From positions 4,154,001 through 4,218,000 of the forward strand of contig OY760657.1 in the NCBI GenBank assembly GCA_963663905.2: DNA of 64,000 nt, given 5' to 3'. Both the position numbers and the translations under genes were made by a program. Source of the stretch: Saccharicrinis sp963663905 (GTDB taxonomy: Bacteria; Bacteroidota; Bacteroidia; Bacteroidales; Marinilabiliaceae). The notes below the pieces were generated by a model that was not told the DNA's origin, did no database searches, and saw only the letters and a list, made by a program, of their open reading frames with translations. Positions within the stretch are counted from its first letter, which is position 1. The number at the start of each line of letters is the position of its first letter. Shown here in pieces: positions 48,650-58,317 of this stretch.

Positions 48650-50060
48650 AGATCTAAATAGCATAAAGATTCAGCAGCTCCTTGAATATATTGCTCAATT
48701 AGAGCAGGACAATAATGTCCTATCTAACAGAGCCGAAGAAATATTACTATTATCCTTACTAAGTGACACTATAACCTCTATAGATGATGAAGAATCTTTA
48801 ATTGATGAATTACTAGAAAAAATCTCGGTATTAAAAAGTCTGCCCTTTTGTAGTTGCTACGCCAAATCTATTGATGGCTATAGACTTATAACTGACTATT
48901 TTGTTGGCGATTATAAGAAGGAAAAAATATCCACATTAACTCTTAACAGAACAATTGAAAACGAACTAAACGAGTATCATATCTTTAATCATAAAGTACA
49001 GGAATGCAATTGTAATTACGTTTATGACTTTCCTATAAACATTAGCCCGGAAACAGAAATACTAATTATCCCTTTCGAAAGCCAATGGATTAAAGAAGGA
49101 ATATTTATTTTTTTCAGCAATAATAAAGAACACGAAATCAAAGAAAATATATTAATCATACAACAAGCAATAAGGCTTGTGCTTGATAAGATTGACAATT
49201 TAAACTACATAAAAAAAATAGAATACTTCAATCAGAATCTTGAATCTACAGTAGAACAAAGGACAAAAGAACTATCTGAGATTAATGAAAAATTAATTAT
49301 AGAAATTAACGAAAGACATAACATTGAAGTAAAACTGCGCGAAGCCAGAGATAAAGCCCAAGAGTCTGACAGATTAAAATCAGCATTTCTGGCCAACATG
49401 AGTCACGAAATAAGAACTCCAATGAATGCTATTGTTGGCTTTAGTGAAATCCTGGCTGATGGCAATTGTTCAACTGAAGAAATAATAAATTATACTAATC
49501 TTATTTATTCAAATTCACTTTCACTACTAAATTTAATAAACGACTTACTTGATTTCTCTAAAATAGAAGCCAATCAGTTACTTATATTTAAACAATCATG
49601 CAATTTAGGTAAAGTACTATCTGAAATCAAAATATTATCTAGTGGTTTACTTAAACAAAGTAACAAAGAACATATTAAACTGGTAATTTCTAACGAAAAA
49701 GAAAGCAATAATATTTATATAAATACTGATGAGCTCAGATTAAAACAGATACTTCTAAATCTAACAAGCAACGCCATTAAGTTTTCTTTTGAAGGGGAAA
49801 TACAAATATCCTATTACGACAGGGGAGACAATTTTTTATTTGAGGTTAGTGATACCGGAATTGGCATTGAAGAAACGCAACATGATATTATTTTTAATCG
49901 CTTTACAAGGGTAGTTAACAACGAAAATAAATCAATACTTGGTACAGGATTAGGCCTTACAATTACTAAAAACCTGGTAGATATGCTAGGAGGAGAAATT
50001 TCTGTCGTCTCAAAACCAGGAAAAGGTTCGGTATTTATGTTTACAATAGATGTTTCCTAA
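48639..50060 (+). CDS. soluble hybrid-free histidine kinase with GAF-like sensor
   Basis: 473 residues with no membrane helix. The N-terminal GAF-like region (about 35-190) carries two CxC pairs (C71/C73 and C123/C125) that could bind metal or sense redox. A coiled coil (about 195-245) leads to the H-box FLANMSHEIRTPMNAIVGF with H256. The ATPase domain has NLTSNAIKFS, VSDTGIGI and GTGLGLTITKNLV. It has no receiver domain and no response regulator is adjacent. It overlaps the hydrolase gene by 11 nt. Confidence 0.9.
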   Translation: MKDKDLNSIKIQQLLEYIAQLEQDNNVLSNRAEEILLLSLLSDTITSIDDEESLIDELLEKISVLKSLPFCSCYAKSIDGYRLITDYFVGDYKKEKISTLTLNRTIENELNEYHIFNHKVQECNCNYVYDFPINISPETEILIIPFESQWIKEGIFIFFSNNKEHEIKENILIIQQAIRLVLDKIDNLNYIKKIEYFNQNLESTVEQRTKELSEINEKLIIEINERHNIEVKLREARDKAQESDRLKSAFLANMSHEIRTPMNAIVGFSEILADGNCSTEEIINYTNLIYSNSLSLLNLINDLLDFSKIEANQLLIFKQSCNLGKVLSEIKILSSGLLKQSNKEHIKLVISNEKESNNIYINTDELRLKQILLNLTSNAIKFSFEGEIQISYYDRGDNFLFEVSDTGIGIEETQHDIIFNRFTRVVNNENKSILGTGLGLTITKNLVDMLGGEISVVSKPGKGSVFMFTIDVS

Positions 50061-50067
50061 ACCAAAC

Positions 50068-50394
50068 TTAAAACAACATATTATAGGGTCTTTCAATTGC
50101 TTCTTTTATTTCATCTATTGAAAAGTTTCTGCTAAACTGAAAATACTGCTTACCTGCAAAGTAAATTAAAACAGAAGGAACGGTAAATATTCTATTTTGG
50201 GCAGCAACATCAGGTGCATGAAGGGTATTTGAATAAACCATCTTAACTTTTGGAAAAGATTTTTCTAACATCTTTTCTATTTTAGGAAGCATTACCTTAC
50301 AAACAGAACATTTTTCATGAGAGAAGTAGAAAACAACAGCATCATTATTTTCCACTTCTTTTTCAAATTCCATATAGTTTTCTACAGTATACAT
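50068..50394 (-). CDS. thioredoxin-family protein (CSVC active site)
   Basis: 108 residues with a thioredoxin fold and active-site motif C29-S-V-C32, in place of the usual CGPC. The cis-proline region reads FTVPSVLIYF. The altered dipeptide suggests a redox potential unlike classical thioredoxin. It lies 4 nt after the CoA-binding gene in one operon, and converges on the kinase gene with 7 nt between the stops. Confidence 0.88.
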   Translation of the reverse strand: MYTVENYMEFEKEVENNDAVVFYFSHEKCSVCKVMLPKIEKMLEKSFPKVKMVYSNTLHAPDVAAQNRIFTVPSVLIYFAGKQYFQFSRNFSIDEIKEAIERPYNMLF

Positions 50395-50398
50395 ATTC

Positions 50399-50764
50399 TT
50401 AATACTGTCCCGTACTTAACATTACTAATGTACACCCATAAACTACTTCAATATTATTCTTCTCGGCAAGAAGTTCTAGCTCTTTATTTTCAGTGCCTGG
50501 ATTAAAAATAATTCTCTGTGGTTTTAAAGACTCTATTATATCAAAATATTTAGCCTGATGTTTAGCTCCTATATATAAAGTCACAGTATTTATATCAGCA
50601 GTATCCAAAACCTCAGTTTGAATCGGAATATCATCAACTATTCCATTTTTATTTCCAACAGCAACAATTGGATGGTTATTTGCGGCCAGCTTCTTAATAG
50701 CCTTATTTGAATATCTCTCAGGATTTTCACTTGCTCCTATAACTAAAGTCTTCTTTATTCCCAT
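50399..50764 (-). CDS. CoA-binding domain protein (YccU-like)
   Basis: 121 residues forming a Rossmann-like CoA-binding domain. It opens TLVIGASENPERYSNKA and continues with HPIVAVGNK, and RIIFNPGTEN near 85-93. Proteins of this family bind CoA or related nucleotides; their role is uncertain. It is the first gene of a two-gene unit with the thioredoxin-like protein. Confidence 0.88.
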   Translation of the reverse strand: MGIKKTLVIGASENPERYSNKAIKKLAANNHPIVAVGNKNGIVDDIPIQTEVLDTADINTVTLYIGAKHQAKYFDIIESLKPQRIIFNPGTENKELELLAEKNNIEVVYGCTLVMLSTGQY

Positions 50765-50844
50765 AATTAGATATTAAAAAATAATTTGAGTGCAAATATA
50801 ATATTTAAAATCACACAAACTTTATATCTATATATTTAGATGTG

Positions 50845-51321
50845 TTATTTTTGAATCAATACTGTTGCATAGGCTGCAATTCCTTCCTGTGTACCAACAA
50901 AACCAAGCTTTTCCGTTGTAGTTGCTTTTATTGCAATATCTTCAATATCTATACCCATTACCTCAGCTAATACCTTTTGCATCTCTGGAATTAAATCTTT
51001 TAACTTAGGTTTTTCCAAACAAATTGTTGAGTCAATATTATTAATAGAATATCCTTTTTCTCCAATAATCTCAACGGTACGTTTCAATAATATCTTACTG
51101 TCTATTCCTTTAAAGTCACTGGATGTATCCGGAAAATGAAAACCAATATCTCTCATATTGGCAGCTCCTAAAAGAGCATCACAAATAGCATGTATTAAAA
51201 CGTCTCCATCTGAATGACCTATAGATCCTTTTTCAAAAGGAATATATATGCCACCAATCCACAATTCCTCATCTAAGCCTAAACGATGAACATCGTATCC
51301 AAATCCTACTCTAAATTTCAT
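50845..51321 (-). CDS. ispF: 2-C-methyl-D-erythritol 2,4-cyclodiphosphate synthase
   Basis: A 158-residue trimeric zinc enzyme of the non-mevalonate isoprenoid pathway, making the cyclic diphosphate from CDP-ME 2-phosphate. The motifs are GYDVHRL (metal ligands D8, H10), GHSDGDVLIHAICDALLGAA (35-54, third ligand H42), and LGFVGTQEGIAA near the end. The length is standard. It stands alone, with porV upstream on the same strand. Confidence 0.97.
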   Translation of the reverse strand: MKFRVGFGYDVHRLGLDEELWIGGIYIPFEKGSIGHSDGDVLIHAICDALLGAANMRDIGFHFPDTSSDFKGIDSKILLKRTVEIIGEKGYSINNIDSTICLEKPKLKDLIPEMQKVLAEVMGIDIEDIAIKATTTEKLGFVGTQEGIAAYATVLIQK

Positions 51322-51421
51322 TTATTAATTTCTCAATTTATAGCCAAATAGAACTTGCCCATTATTCTCTTAGCTTGCTTTATTTGTAAAACTATTATTA
51401 TGGTTTAATAATATCAGGAAT

Positions 51422-51453
51422 AAAAAAATCCTGAACTTTAACAGTCCAGGATT
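51422..51453 (-). terminator. intrinsic terminator after porV
   Basis: AATCCTGGAC (51453-51444) pairs with GTTCAGGATT (51436-51427), 10 bp with one G-U pair and a 7-nt loop, followed by a T-run on the minus strand. Confidence 0.85.
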
Positions 51454-51480
51454 ACAAATATATAAGATATTCAATATCAA

Positions 51481-52596
51481 TTATCTTCTTTTTCCATTAA
51501 GTTCATCAAAGTTTAAACTTAAAGTAAAGCGAATTGTATTTGCTAGTGGATTATTTGAAGCCATTGTAATAATGTATGACGCATCAATATTTAGCATATT
51601 AAATTTAATACCGGCTCCAGCTGTAGCAAACTTACCATTTCCTAATGATTCATCTTCATGATAATAACCGGCTCTTAGTGCAAATTGATCAGAATAAACA
51701 TATTCAGCACCTACTGAAATCATTAAATCTTCTACAGCAAAATCACCAAACGATTTAAAAAATGATGATGGAACAGAAATATCTTCGTTATTTTCATTCT
51801 CATCTAATTTTGCAACCATTTGACGATACACATCAACTGTAAAACCAATTTTATTATACCTATCAACTTCAGTATTATAAGCACCTCCAATTCTTAATCT
51901 GGCTGGCAAAAAATCCTGAGTATTACCATCATCATAAGATATTTTCGATCCAATATTAGTAATATTTAAACCTGCTGCAATATCTCCTCTTCTACCTCCC
52001 CATTTAACCTCATTTAAATAATAAAAGTTTAAGTCAGCTGCAAATGCATTCCCCGGAACACCTTGTCCCGTTCTACTACCATTCGTAATATCTGAACGGA
52101 TGTATCTAAAAGCTACAGAACCTGAAATATTATCAGACAGTTTTCTTGAGTATGCAGCATCAATTGCAAATTCATTAGGCTTACCTGTTGATGTTATTTC
52201 TCCGGCTTCATCTGTAAATGTGATATTACCTAAAGAAAAGTAACGTAAAGAGGCACTCACAGTCTGCATTTTATCAATTCTCTTAAAATAAGTCAGATAA
52301 AGCAGATTAATATCATTAACCAAGTTTCTTAACCATGGTGTATAAGATAAGGAGGCACCCATATCCTGATCAAGAAATGCATATTTAGCAGAGTTCCAAT
52401 GCTGTGAATTAATATCTGGAGTTGTTGCAACACCGGCATCCCCCATAGCACCCCCTCTTGATTCTGGTGTAATATTTAAAAATGGCGTTGCCGTTGGCAT
52501 TACCACACTTTGGTCAATAGTATTTTGTGCTCCTACATTGATTGAAATCAAAATTAATGACACAATTACTAAATACTGATAAAAAGATTTTAACAT
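51481..52596 (-). CDS. porV: type IX secretion outer-membrane protein PorV
   Basis: A 371-residue FadL-like outer-membrane beta-barrel. It has a signal peptide (1-23), a mature N-terminus with FLNITPESRGGAMGDAGVA (family signature), and alternating beta strands to an aromatic C-terminal region. PorV shuttles T9SS cargo from the translocon to the PorU sortase. It lies 66 nt downstream of porU, with its own -7 box TACCTTTG (52641-52634), and ends in a terminator at 51422-51453. Confidence 0.94.
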   Translation of the reverse strand: MLKSFYQYLVIVSLILISINVGAQNTIDQSVVMPTATPFLNITPESRGGAMGDAGVATTPDINSQHWNSAKYAFLDQDMGASLSYTPWLRNLVNDINLLYLTYFKRIDKMQTVSASLRYFSLGNITFTDEAGEITSTGKPNEFAIDAAYSRKLSDNISGSVAFRYIRSDITNGSRTGQGVPGNAFAADLNFYYLNEVKWGGRRGDIAAGLNITNIGSKISYDDGNTQDFLPARLRIGGAYNTEVDRYNKIGFTVDVYRQMVAKLDENENNEDISVPSSFFKSFGDFAVEDLMISVGAEYVYSDQFALRAGYYHEDESLGNGKFATAGAGIKFNMLNIDASYIITMASNNPLANTIRFTLSLNFDELNGKRR

Positions 52597-52662
52597 TTTC
52601 TTATTTGTTTTCTTTCCGAATTAAATTAAACTACAAAGGTAAACTCAAAAAAAGTATTTTTA

Positions 52663-55600
52663 TTATGGTAAAACAATAATTTTTCCGGAAACCTTACCAT
52701 TTCTTCCAGTTTCTGAATTTATAACTATTTCGTAAAGATACATTCCCGGATTTACATCAGCAGTCCATTCAATAGGAGAAATAGTATTGTTTAAAGATAC
52801 AACAGATTCTTCTTGTTGCGAAATCAACGATCCACTTTTTGTATATACATTAATTGTAAGATCTAATACAGAGTTTGGATCATCATGTTCAAAATAAAAA
52901 TAAGCTGTACCTCCTTTTGCTACAGGATTTGGATAAACTTTGGAGTGATCAGTTACAAGAGACTTCCCTTCTTCTACATTAAAGGTTGTTGTAACAGAGG
53001 ATGAGTTATTATAGATATCCCAAGCTTTTATTGTCACTTCATGTTCTCCAGACTCCAATTGATCTAACTGGTAGGTGATTGAGCCTTTTTTAAAATTATT
53101 TAGTTCCAGATCATAATAGGAGTTTAAGACAACTGGATTACTATTATCTCCATCTAAAACACAAGTAATATCATGTCCAATTCCATTACCTGTTGTATTT
53201 ATTCCACTTTCATCATATAAATCTACATATAAAACAGGAGTTGGCCCTACATTTTTACCATCTCCGTCATTTACATAAAGTTCAATCTCCGGACCTTCTG
53301 TATCATAATCGGCATTATCAGAGAATCCCCCAACAATAACATCATCAAAAGCACCGAATGCTTCTCTGCTGTCATCTGACGATGCATAATAACTTATCTT
53401 ACCATTATCATAATTATAACGAATATCTTTGGGAACAATAAATTCACATTCAAACTCACCATTTACAACTTCTGACTTACCACTAAAAACTTTGGATGTA
53501 TAGCTCTCAAATTGAAAGACTCCCTGATCAGTATTATCAAGTGTTGATATTAAAGCCCGCTTATCAAAAATAGAGATATAAATTTCTCCGTTAAAATCAG
53601 CCTGAACATTACCTAATCCATCGGTAATATCTCCTTTAATAACATTTTTACTTAGTGCTTTTAAGCTATCTAAATCATTTTCTACAGAAATGCCATTCAA
53701 TTCCAAGGTACTTACATTATATTTTGGAAATGCCAGTTGTAATGCAGGATCTCCAAGCAATGTAAAATTCAATTTATTCACACTTGTTCCTGAATTATGT
53801 TTGGTTAATTTCATAATTTCACCCAAGGTCATAGGCTCCCCATCATCATCCAGTTCAAAAACATTGTCATAAAAACTATTGTTTACCTTAAAATTCAAAC
53901 TGGAATATACTATTCTTGTGGTTGTATAAAGGGCAATTCCTCCGCCTAAATCGTGAGTAAATATAAGCTCACCAGCAGAACTTGCTTCATGATCATCGTA
54001 ACGACTAAATTCACAAGTCGCAGTCACAAAAACAGGTAACTTATTATAATTCTGCCATGCTTCAATTTTACCTTTATTTACTACCTTCTCACTGGAAAGT
54101 ACATCAGGACTACCATGACCTGTATAATTAAATATTAATGTACCTTCATCTATAGCTTTTTCTATCTCATCTTCTACGTCTGGATACTTAGCACCTGTTG
54201 ATGACTGCACTTGTTCATAAGCATCAAAAAAGATCTTATTAATTTCAAACTTAGGATACAAAAGGTTTACCTTCTCAGCCAGTTTATTTGCATCTTCCAT
54301 ATGAATATTGCTATCTCCGTCATCACCTACAAAAGTCACCTTACTTTTCCATGAGTCTTTTGACTGATTATATAGATACCTATAGGATTTATCAACAGCA
54401 TTTTCAGCTTCTTCCAGTGTATTAACAGGAAAACGGCCAATACCTATATCAATCTTTTCAGAAGTAATTGCACTTCCTTCATCATCATCCAACAATCCAA
54501 AGTAATCATCTGTTACATAAGAATTTGTATAGTGTATTGAATTCTCAGATTGAAAAGTTATTACCTTACTATATTCAGAACCAGGTCTGTTATCAAAAGA
54601 ACCATCGCCAAACAACAATAAATTTTTTGGCATTAAACTCTCATCAGAACCTGCACGATCATAAAACATTTTAGCAAAGCTTCTTATCGCAGTAACGTCT
54701 GGTTTACCTGATGAAAACTCATTATAAACCTGATTTGTGGTGGCCACACAATATGTTGTGCCATTGTATTCTTTATGGATTTCTCCAAGTCGAACAGCTT
54801 CATCCTTAAATTCCGGATAACATACAATGATAAAATCTACATTATCCAGGCCATGTAAATTCTGATTTTCAACACTCCCCACTAATTCTGGACTTGGGAA
54901 AGTACCATCCCGATCAAACGCTACAAACTCTTTTGCTGCACTTGTTGTATAGTTAAATGATAAATCTGAATTACTATAATCTGTATTTACTTTTAGAGGT
55001 ATCAAGGGATTTGACACATCCCAAACCTCTATTGAACCAGAAGTTGCCTGAATAATAAATTGTAAATTCTCCTCAATCTGATTTGGATTTACATATCGAA
55101 ACAAAAGCTCATCCTCATCAAATATTAAATTTCGATACGCATTTATTGAAATATAATCTAAATAGCCAATAGATGATGTTAAATTATTATAATTAATTGT
55201 AACATCTACATCTTCATCAACTGGTGTATAACTCAGGTTTAAAACTCCTTCTCTGGCAAAGTAACCTAAATGATCACTTGTTGTAATACTAGATATGGTT
55301 CTGCTACCAATTTCTGTATCATCACAAGATATTTTAAAAGTAGCAGACGTAGCCGACCTACTTGCCAGTGCAATAAAGATTTTGCCCTGTTCATCAATAT
55401 CTATATTTGAAAAATTAAATGAAAAAGTTTGCGATGGCTCTCCATAATATTCAAACTTTTCGCCCAGCCACTTACATCCTGAACTAATTAAATTTAGATT
55501 ATTCTCTTCGTGGTAATCATAATCAATAAATTTATTTACTTCTGAATCATAAGATTCGGGCTGAATATTTGAGCTTTCAATACTTTTTGATCCCTCTTCT

Positions 55601-56451
55601 TTTTCTGTAATATAATAATATGAATAATCGCTATAAGGATGTTTTTCGTGGATATACATTCCTTTTGAATAATCATAACTCCATACAACAGGTCCCTCTG
55701 CGAAAAAATATACTGCATTATCATTATGCCATACAGCATTTTCAACTAAATCATCTTCTCTGTATTCACTATTTTCCTGAGGCAATAACTTACCTCCATT
55801 ACCATAAATCCCAACATTTGAAGGATTTGAAATTCCCCAATCTTTAAGTTTAGAATAGGTGATTTTATAAACACCAGTATTGTCAACTCTAATTTTCTTC
55901 CAGGTCCCTGCAGATAAAACTGAATTAACAGCATAGTCATTACTACTTACCTTTACTGATTTTAAATTAGTGTTAGCATTAAATTTATAATTAATGACAA
56001 TATCATAAGACTTTAATTTTTGAAAACATGCAGACTGAGGATCTTTTACAAAGGGAGTTAAAGTTAGATCAGCATAATATTGATTACCGGAATGAGAATA
56101 TGTAACATTATAGTTTACATCATCTAAAAACAAATGATCTTTATAGCCAAGAAACTCTTCCGGTAAAGGCCATACGTAATCTTTATTTTCAATGACCACA
56201 GAAACAGAGTTTTTATCAACATTTACAGGTAATGAAATACTCTCATAATATGTAGGTAGATCAGTATTTTCATCAACTCCATCCATACCTGAAAAATTGA
56301 AAAAAACTCTTTCATTATCTCCTTCAACAATTCGAACAGGATCATTCCATTTTAATTCCCTATGAAGAGTCAGTTTTTCCTGGCCATAGATATTAAGAGA
56401 TAATAGAATTAAACACCCCCACACTCCTAACTTAAATATATTCATCGACAT
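52663..56451 (-). CDS. porU: type IX secretion sortase PorU (C25-family peptidase)
   Basis: 1262 residues with a signal peptide (1-23). An N-terminal propeptide-like region is followed by a gingipain-type C25 caspase-fold domain. Its catalytic histidine is in NYTGHGSPD (near 778) and its cysteine in TATCEFS (near 810). C-terminal Ig-like domains follow, then a T9SS sorting domain with YPNPVAKGG near 1180. PorU cuts the C-terminal sorting domains from cargo and attaches cargo to surface lipopolysaccharide. It is upstream of porV, and both are divergent from gldJ. The natural substrates in this window are the three giant proteins at 25.9-43.6 kb. Confidence 0.93.
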   Translation of the reverse strand: MSMNIFKLGVWGCLILLSLNIYGQEKLTLHRELKWNDPVRIVEGDNERVFFNFSGMDGVDENTDLPTYYESISLPVNVDKNSVSVVIENKDYVWPLPEEFLGYKDHLFLDDVNYNVTYSHSGNQYYADLTLTPFVKDPQSACFQKLKSYDIVINYKFNANTNLKSVKVSSNDYAVNSVLSAGTWKKIRVDNTGVYKITYSKLKDWGISNPSNVGIYGNGGKLLPQENSEYREDDLVENAVWHNDNAVYFFAEGPVVWSYDYSKGMYIHEKHPYSDYSYYYITEKEEGSKSIESSNIQPESYDSEVNKFIDYDYHEENNLNLISSGCKWLGEKFEYYGEPSQTFSFNFSNIDIDEQGKIFIALASRSATSATFKISCDDTEIGSRTISSITTSDHLGYFAREGVLNLSYTPVDEDVDVTINYNNLTSSIGYLDYISINAYRNLIFDEDELLFRYVNPNQIEENLQFIIQATSGSIEVWDVSNPLIPLKVNTDYSNSDLSFNYTTSAAKEFVAFDRDGTFPSPELVGSVENQNLHGLDNVDFIIVCYPEFKDEAVRLGEIHKEYNGTTYCVATTNQVYNEFSSGKPDVTAIRSFAKMFYDRAGSDESLMPKNLLLFGDGSFDNRPGSEYSKVITFQSENSIHYTNSYVTDDYFGLLDDDEGSAITSEKIDIGIGRFPVNTLEEAENAVDKSYRYLYNQSKDSWKSKVTFVGDDGDSNIHMEDANKLAEKVNLLYPKFEINKIFFDAYEQVQSSTGAKYPDVEDEIEKAIDEGTLIFNYTGHGSPDVLSSEKVVNKGKIEAWQNYNKLPVFVTATCEFSRYDDHEASSAGELIFTHDLGGGIALYTTTRIVYSSLNFKVNNSFYDNVFELDDDGEPMTLGEIMKLTKHNSGTSVNKLNFTLLGDPALQLAFPKYNVSTLELNGISVENDLDSLKALSKNVIKGDITDGLGNVQADFNGEIYISIFDKRALISTLDNTDQGVFQFESYTSKVFSGKSEVVNGEFECEFIVPKDIRYNYDNGKISYYASSDDSREAFGAFDDVIVGGFSDNADYDTEGPEIELYVNDGDGKNVGPTPVLYVDLYDESGINTTGNGIGHDITCVLDGDNSNPVVLNSYYDLELNNFKKGSITYQLDQLESGEHEVTIKAWDIYNNSSSVTTTFNVEEGKSLVTDHSKVYPNPVAKGGTAYFYFEHDDPNSVLDLTINVYTKSGSLISQQEESVVSLNNTISPIEWTADVNPGMYLYEIVINSETGRNGKVSGKIIVLP

Positions 56452-56762
56452 CAGATATTATACCACACTATTGTTAAACGTTTTTATTCTTATCTTGTTT
56501 TAAAAGTTCAACAAAAATAAAAAAACACAAAATATTTGTATCACATACCAAAACAAGTTTTAAAACGTTTAGAAAATGACATTATTGTAAAAAAAGAAAT
56601 ATTTGTCAATAGGTTATTTTTAAATAAAAAGGCAAAAAAACTTTAAAGAATAATTTTTTGATTATAACCTTTTTCTATTTTTGCAGTATAAGGCACAAGA
56701 TGCATTAAATTTTAATGCTTTATTAAACCTTAAAAAAGAAAACTTTAAGATTATAATTCGCT
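56452..56762. promoter_or_regulatory. divergent region between porU and gldJ
   Basis: 311 nt, very AT-rich. Toward gldJ there is TATTTTTG at 56676-56683, a -7 box, with a TTTG 15 nt upstream (shorter than usual). The gldJ leader (about 80 nt) holds a near-perfect palindrome GCATTAAA-T-TTTAATGC (56702-56718). GTTTTAAAA recurs at 56497 and 56557, exactly 60 nt apart. I find no clear -7 box for porU. Confidence 0.45.
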
Positions 56763-58253
56763 ATGAAGCTTAAAACTAGATTTTTTTACACTGCACTTGC
56801 ATTAAGCTTAGTTGCAATTACTTCGTGTAGCAAAGGTGGTTCCGGAAATGTTTCCTCAGCAACAGGTTGGGACTATAATACCCCTGACAACGGAGGATTT
56901 GAATACTATGCAGGATACGAACAAAACACTGGTCCTGGATTACGTTTTATCGAAGGTGGTACATTCATTATGGGTAGAGTAGAACAAGATGTACTTTACG
57001 ATTGGAATAATACTCCAAGAAGAGTTACTGTACCTTCTTTCTACATGGATGAAACAGAAGTTAGAAATGTTGACTACCGTGAATATTTATACTGGATTAA
57101 CCGAGTATTTATTGATTATCCGGAAGTTTACAAAAAAGCATTGCCTGATACATTAGTTTGGCGCAGACCTTTAGCTTACAATGAGCCAATGGTTGAAAAT
57201 TACCTTCGTCATACTGCATATAGTGAATATCCGGTTGTTGGTGTTAACTGGTTACAAGCATCAGACTTTTGCCAATGGCGTACTGATAGGGTAAACGAAA
57301 AAGTTCTTATCGACATGGGTATCCTTGATATGGATGTAAATCAACAAGGTGAAAATAACTTTAACACAGAAGCATATCTTTTAGGACAATATGATGGTAT
57401 TGCCGGTAAAAAACCAATGCCAGATCTAGACCCAAACAAAGATAGCCGTCGTGTACGTTGGGAAGATGGTATATTATTACCACGTTATCGCCTCCCAACC
57501 GAAGCTGAGTGGGAATATGCAGCTTTAGGTTTAATCGGTAACTCTCAGGAAGAAAGATTAACAAACAGAAGAATATATCCTTGGGATGGTCACATTACAA
57601 GAAATGCTGATCCTAAAGAACGAGGAAGAATGATGGCTAACTTCGTTAGAAGCCGAGGTGACTACATGGGTATGGCCGGAGACCTTAATGATGGTGGTGA
57701 CATCACTGTTGACGTTCACTCATATTATCCAAATGATTACGGTTTATACTGTATGGCTGGTAATGTTAACGAGTGGGTTGCAGATGTTTATCGTCCACTT
57801 TCATTTGACGAAGTTGATGAATTCAGCCCATTCCGTGGTAACGTATTTAAAACAAAAGTTCTTGACGAAGAAGGTTACGTTGTTGAAAAAGACAGTTTAG
57901 GTAGAATCAGATATCGTTCAGAAACTGACAAAGATATCTTAGACAGAAAGAACTATCGTACTTCAGACAACATTAACTTTAGTGATGGTGATGCTCAATC
58001 AAATATCAATCCTGCAAGTGACTGGTTAGATAACGAGCAAGATACTAAAGACATGTACGGTGCACACACTGGCAAAATGGGTTCTTTAGTTTCTGATAGA
58101 ACAAGAGTTTACAAAGGAGGTTCCTGGAGAGACAGAGCATACTGGTTAAGTCCTGGTACTCGCAGATACTTAGATGAGCGCGAGTCAAGAGACGACTTAG
58201 GTTTCAGATGTGCAATGACAAGAGTAGGTAGTCCGGTTGCAACTAAAAAATAG
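56763..58253 (+). CDS. gldJ: gliding/T9SS lipoprotein GldJ
   Basis: 496 residues. It is a lipoprotein with lipobox ITSC at C22, so it is tethered to the outer membrane facing the periplasm. The body is a formylglycine-generating-enzyme-like (FGE-sulfatase) fold typical of GldJ/GldK: GWDYNTPDNGGF, RFIEGGTFIMG, TPRRVTVPSFYMDETEVRN (in parts), YRLPTEAEWEYAALG and YKGGSWRDRAYW. It belongs to the T9SS and gliding motor set in Flavobacteriia. Its position next to porU/porV and murF is, as I recall, the conserved arrangement. Its terminator is at 58276-58306. Confidence 0.92.
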   Translation: MKLKTRFFYTALALSLVAITSCSKGGSGNVSSATGWDYNTPDNGGFEYYAGYEQNTGPGLRFIEGGTFIMGRVEQDVLYDWNNTPRRVTVPSFYMDETEVRNVDYREYLYWINRVFIDYPEVYKKALPDTLVWRRPLAYNEPMVENYLRHTAYSEYPVVGVNWLQASDFCQWRTDRVNEKVLIDMGILDMDVNQQGENNFNTEAYLLGQYDGIAGKKPMPDLDPNKDSRRVRWEDGILLPRYRLPTEAEWEYAALGLIGNSQEERLTNRRIYPWDGHITRNADPKERGRMMANFVRSRGDYMGMAGDLNDGGDITVDVHSYYPNDYGLYCMAGNVNEWVADVYRPLSFDEVDEFSPFRGNVFKTKVLDEEGYVVEKDSLGRIRYRSETDKDILDRKNYRTSDNINFSDGDAQSNINPASDWLDNEQDTKDMYGAHTGKMGSLVSDRTRVYKGGSWRDRAYWLSPGTRRYLDERESRDDLGFRCAMTRVGSPVATKK

Positions 58254-58275
58254 CGAATCAATAAATATTTTCAGA

Positions 58276-58306
58276 AAGGCTAACTTGTTAAGTTAGCCTT
58301 TTTTTT
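58276..58306 (+). terminator. intrinsic terminator after gldJ
   Basis: Perfect 11-bp stem AAGGCTAACTT (58276-58286) with AAGTTAGCCTT (58290-58300), a 3-nt loop and a T-run. It ends only 11 nt before the murF start. Confidence 0.9.
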
Positions 58307-58317
58307 ATTTTTGCTTT

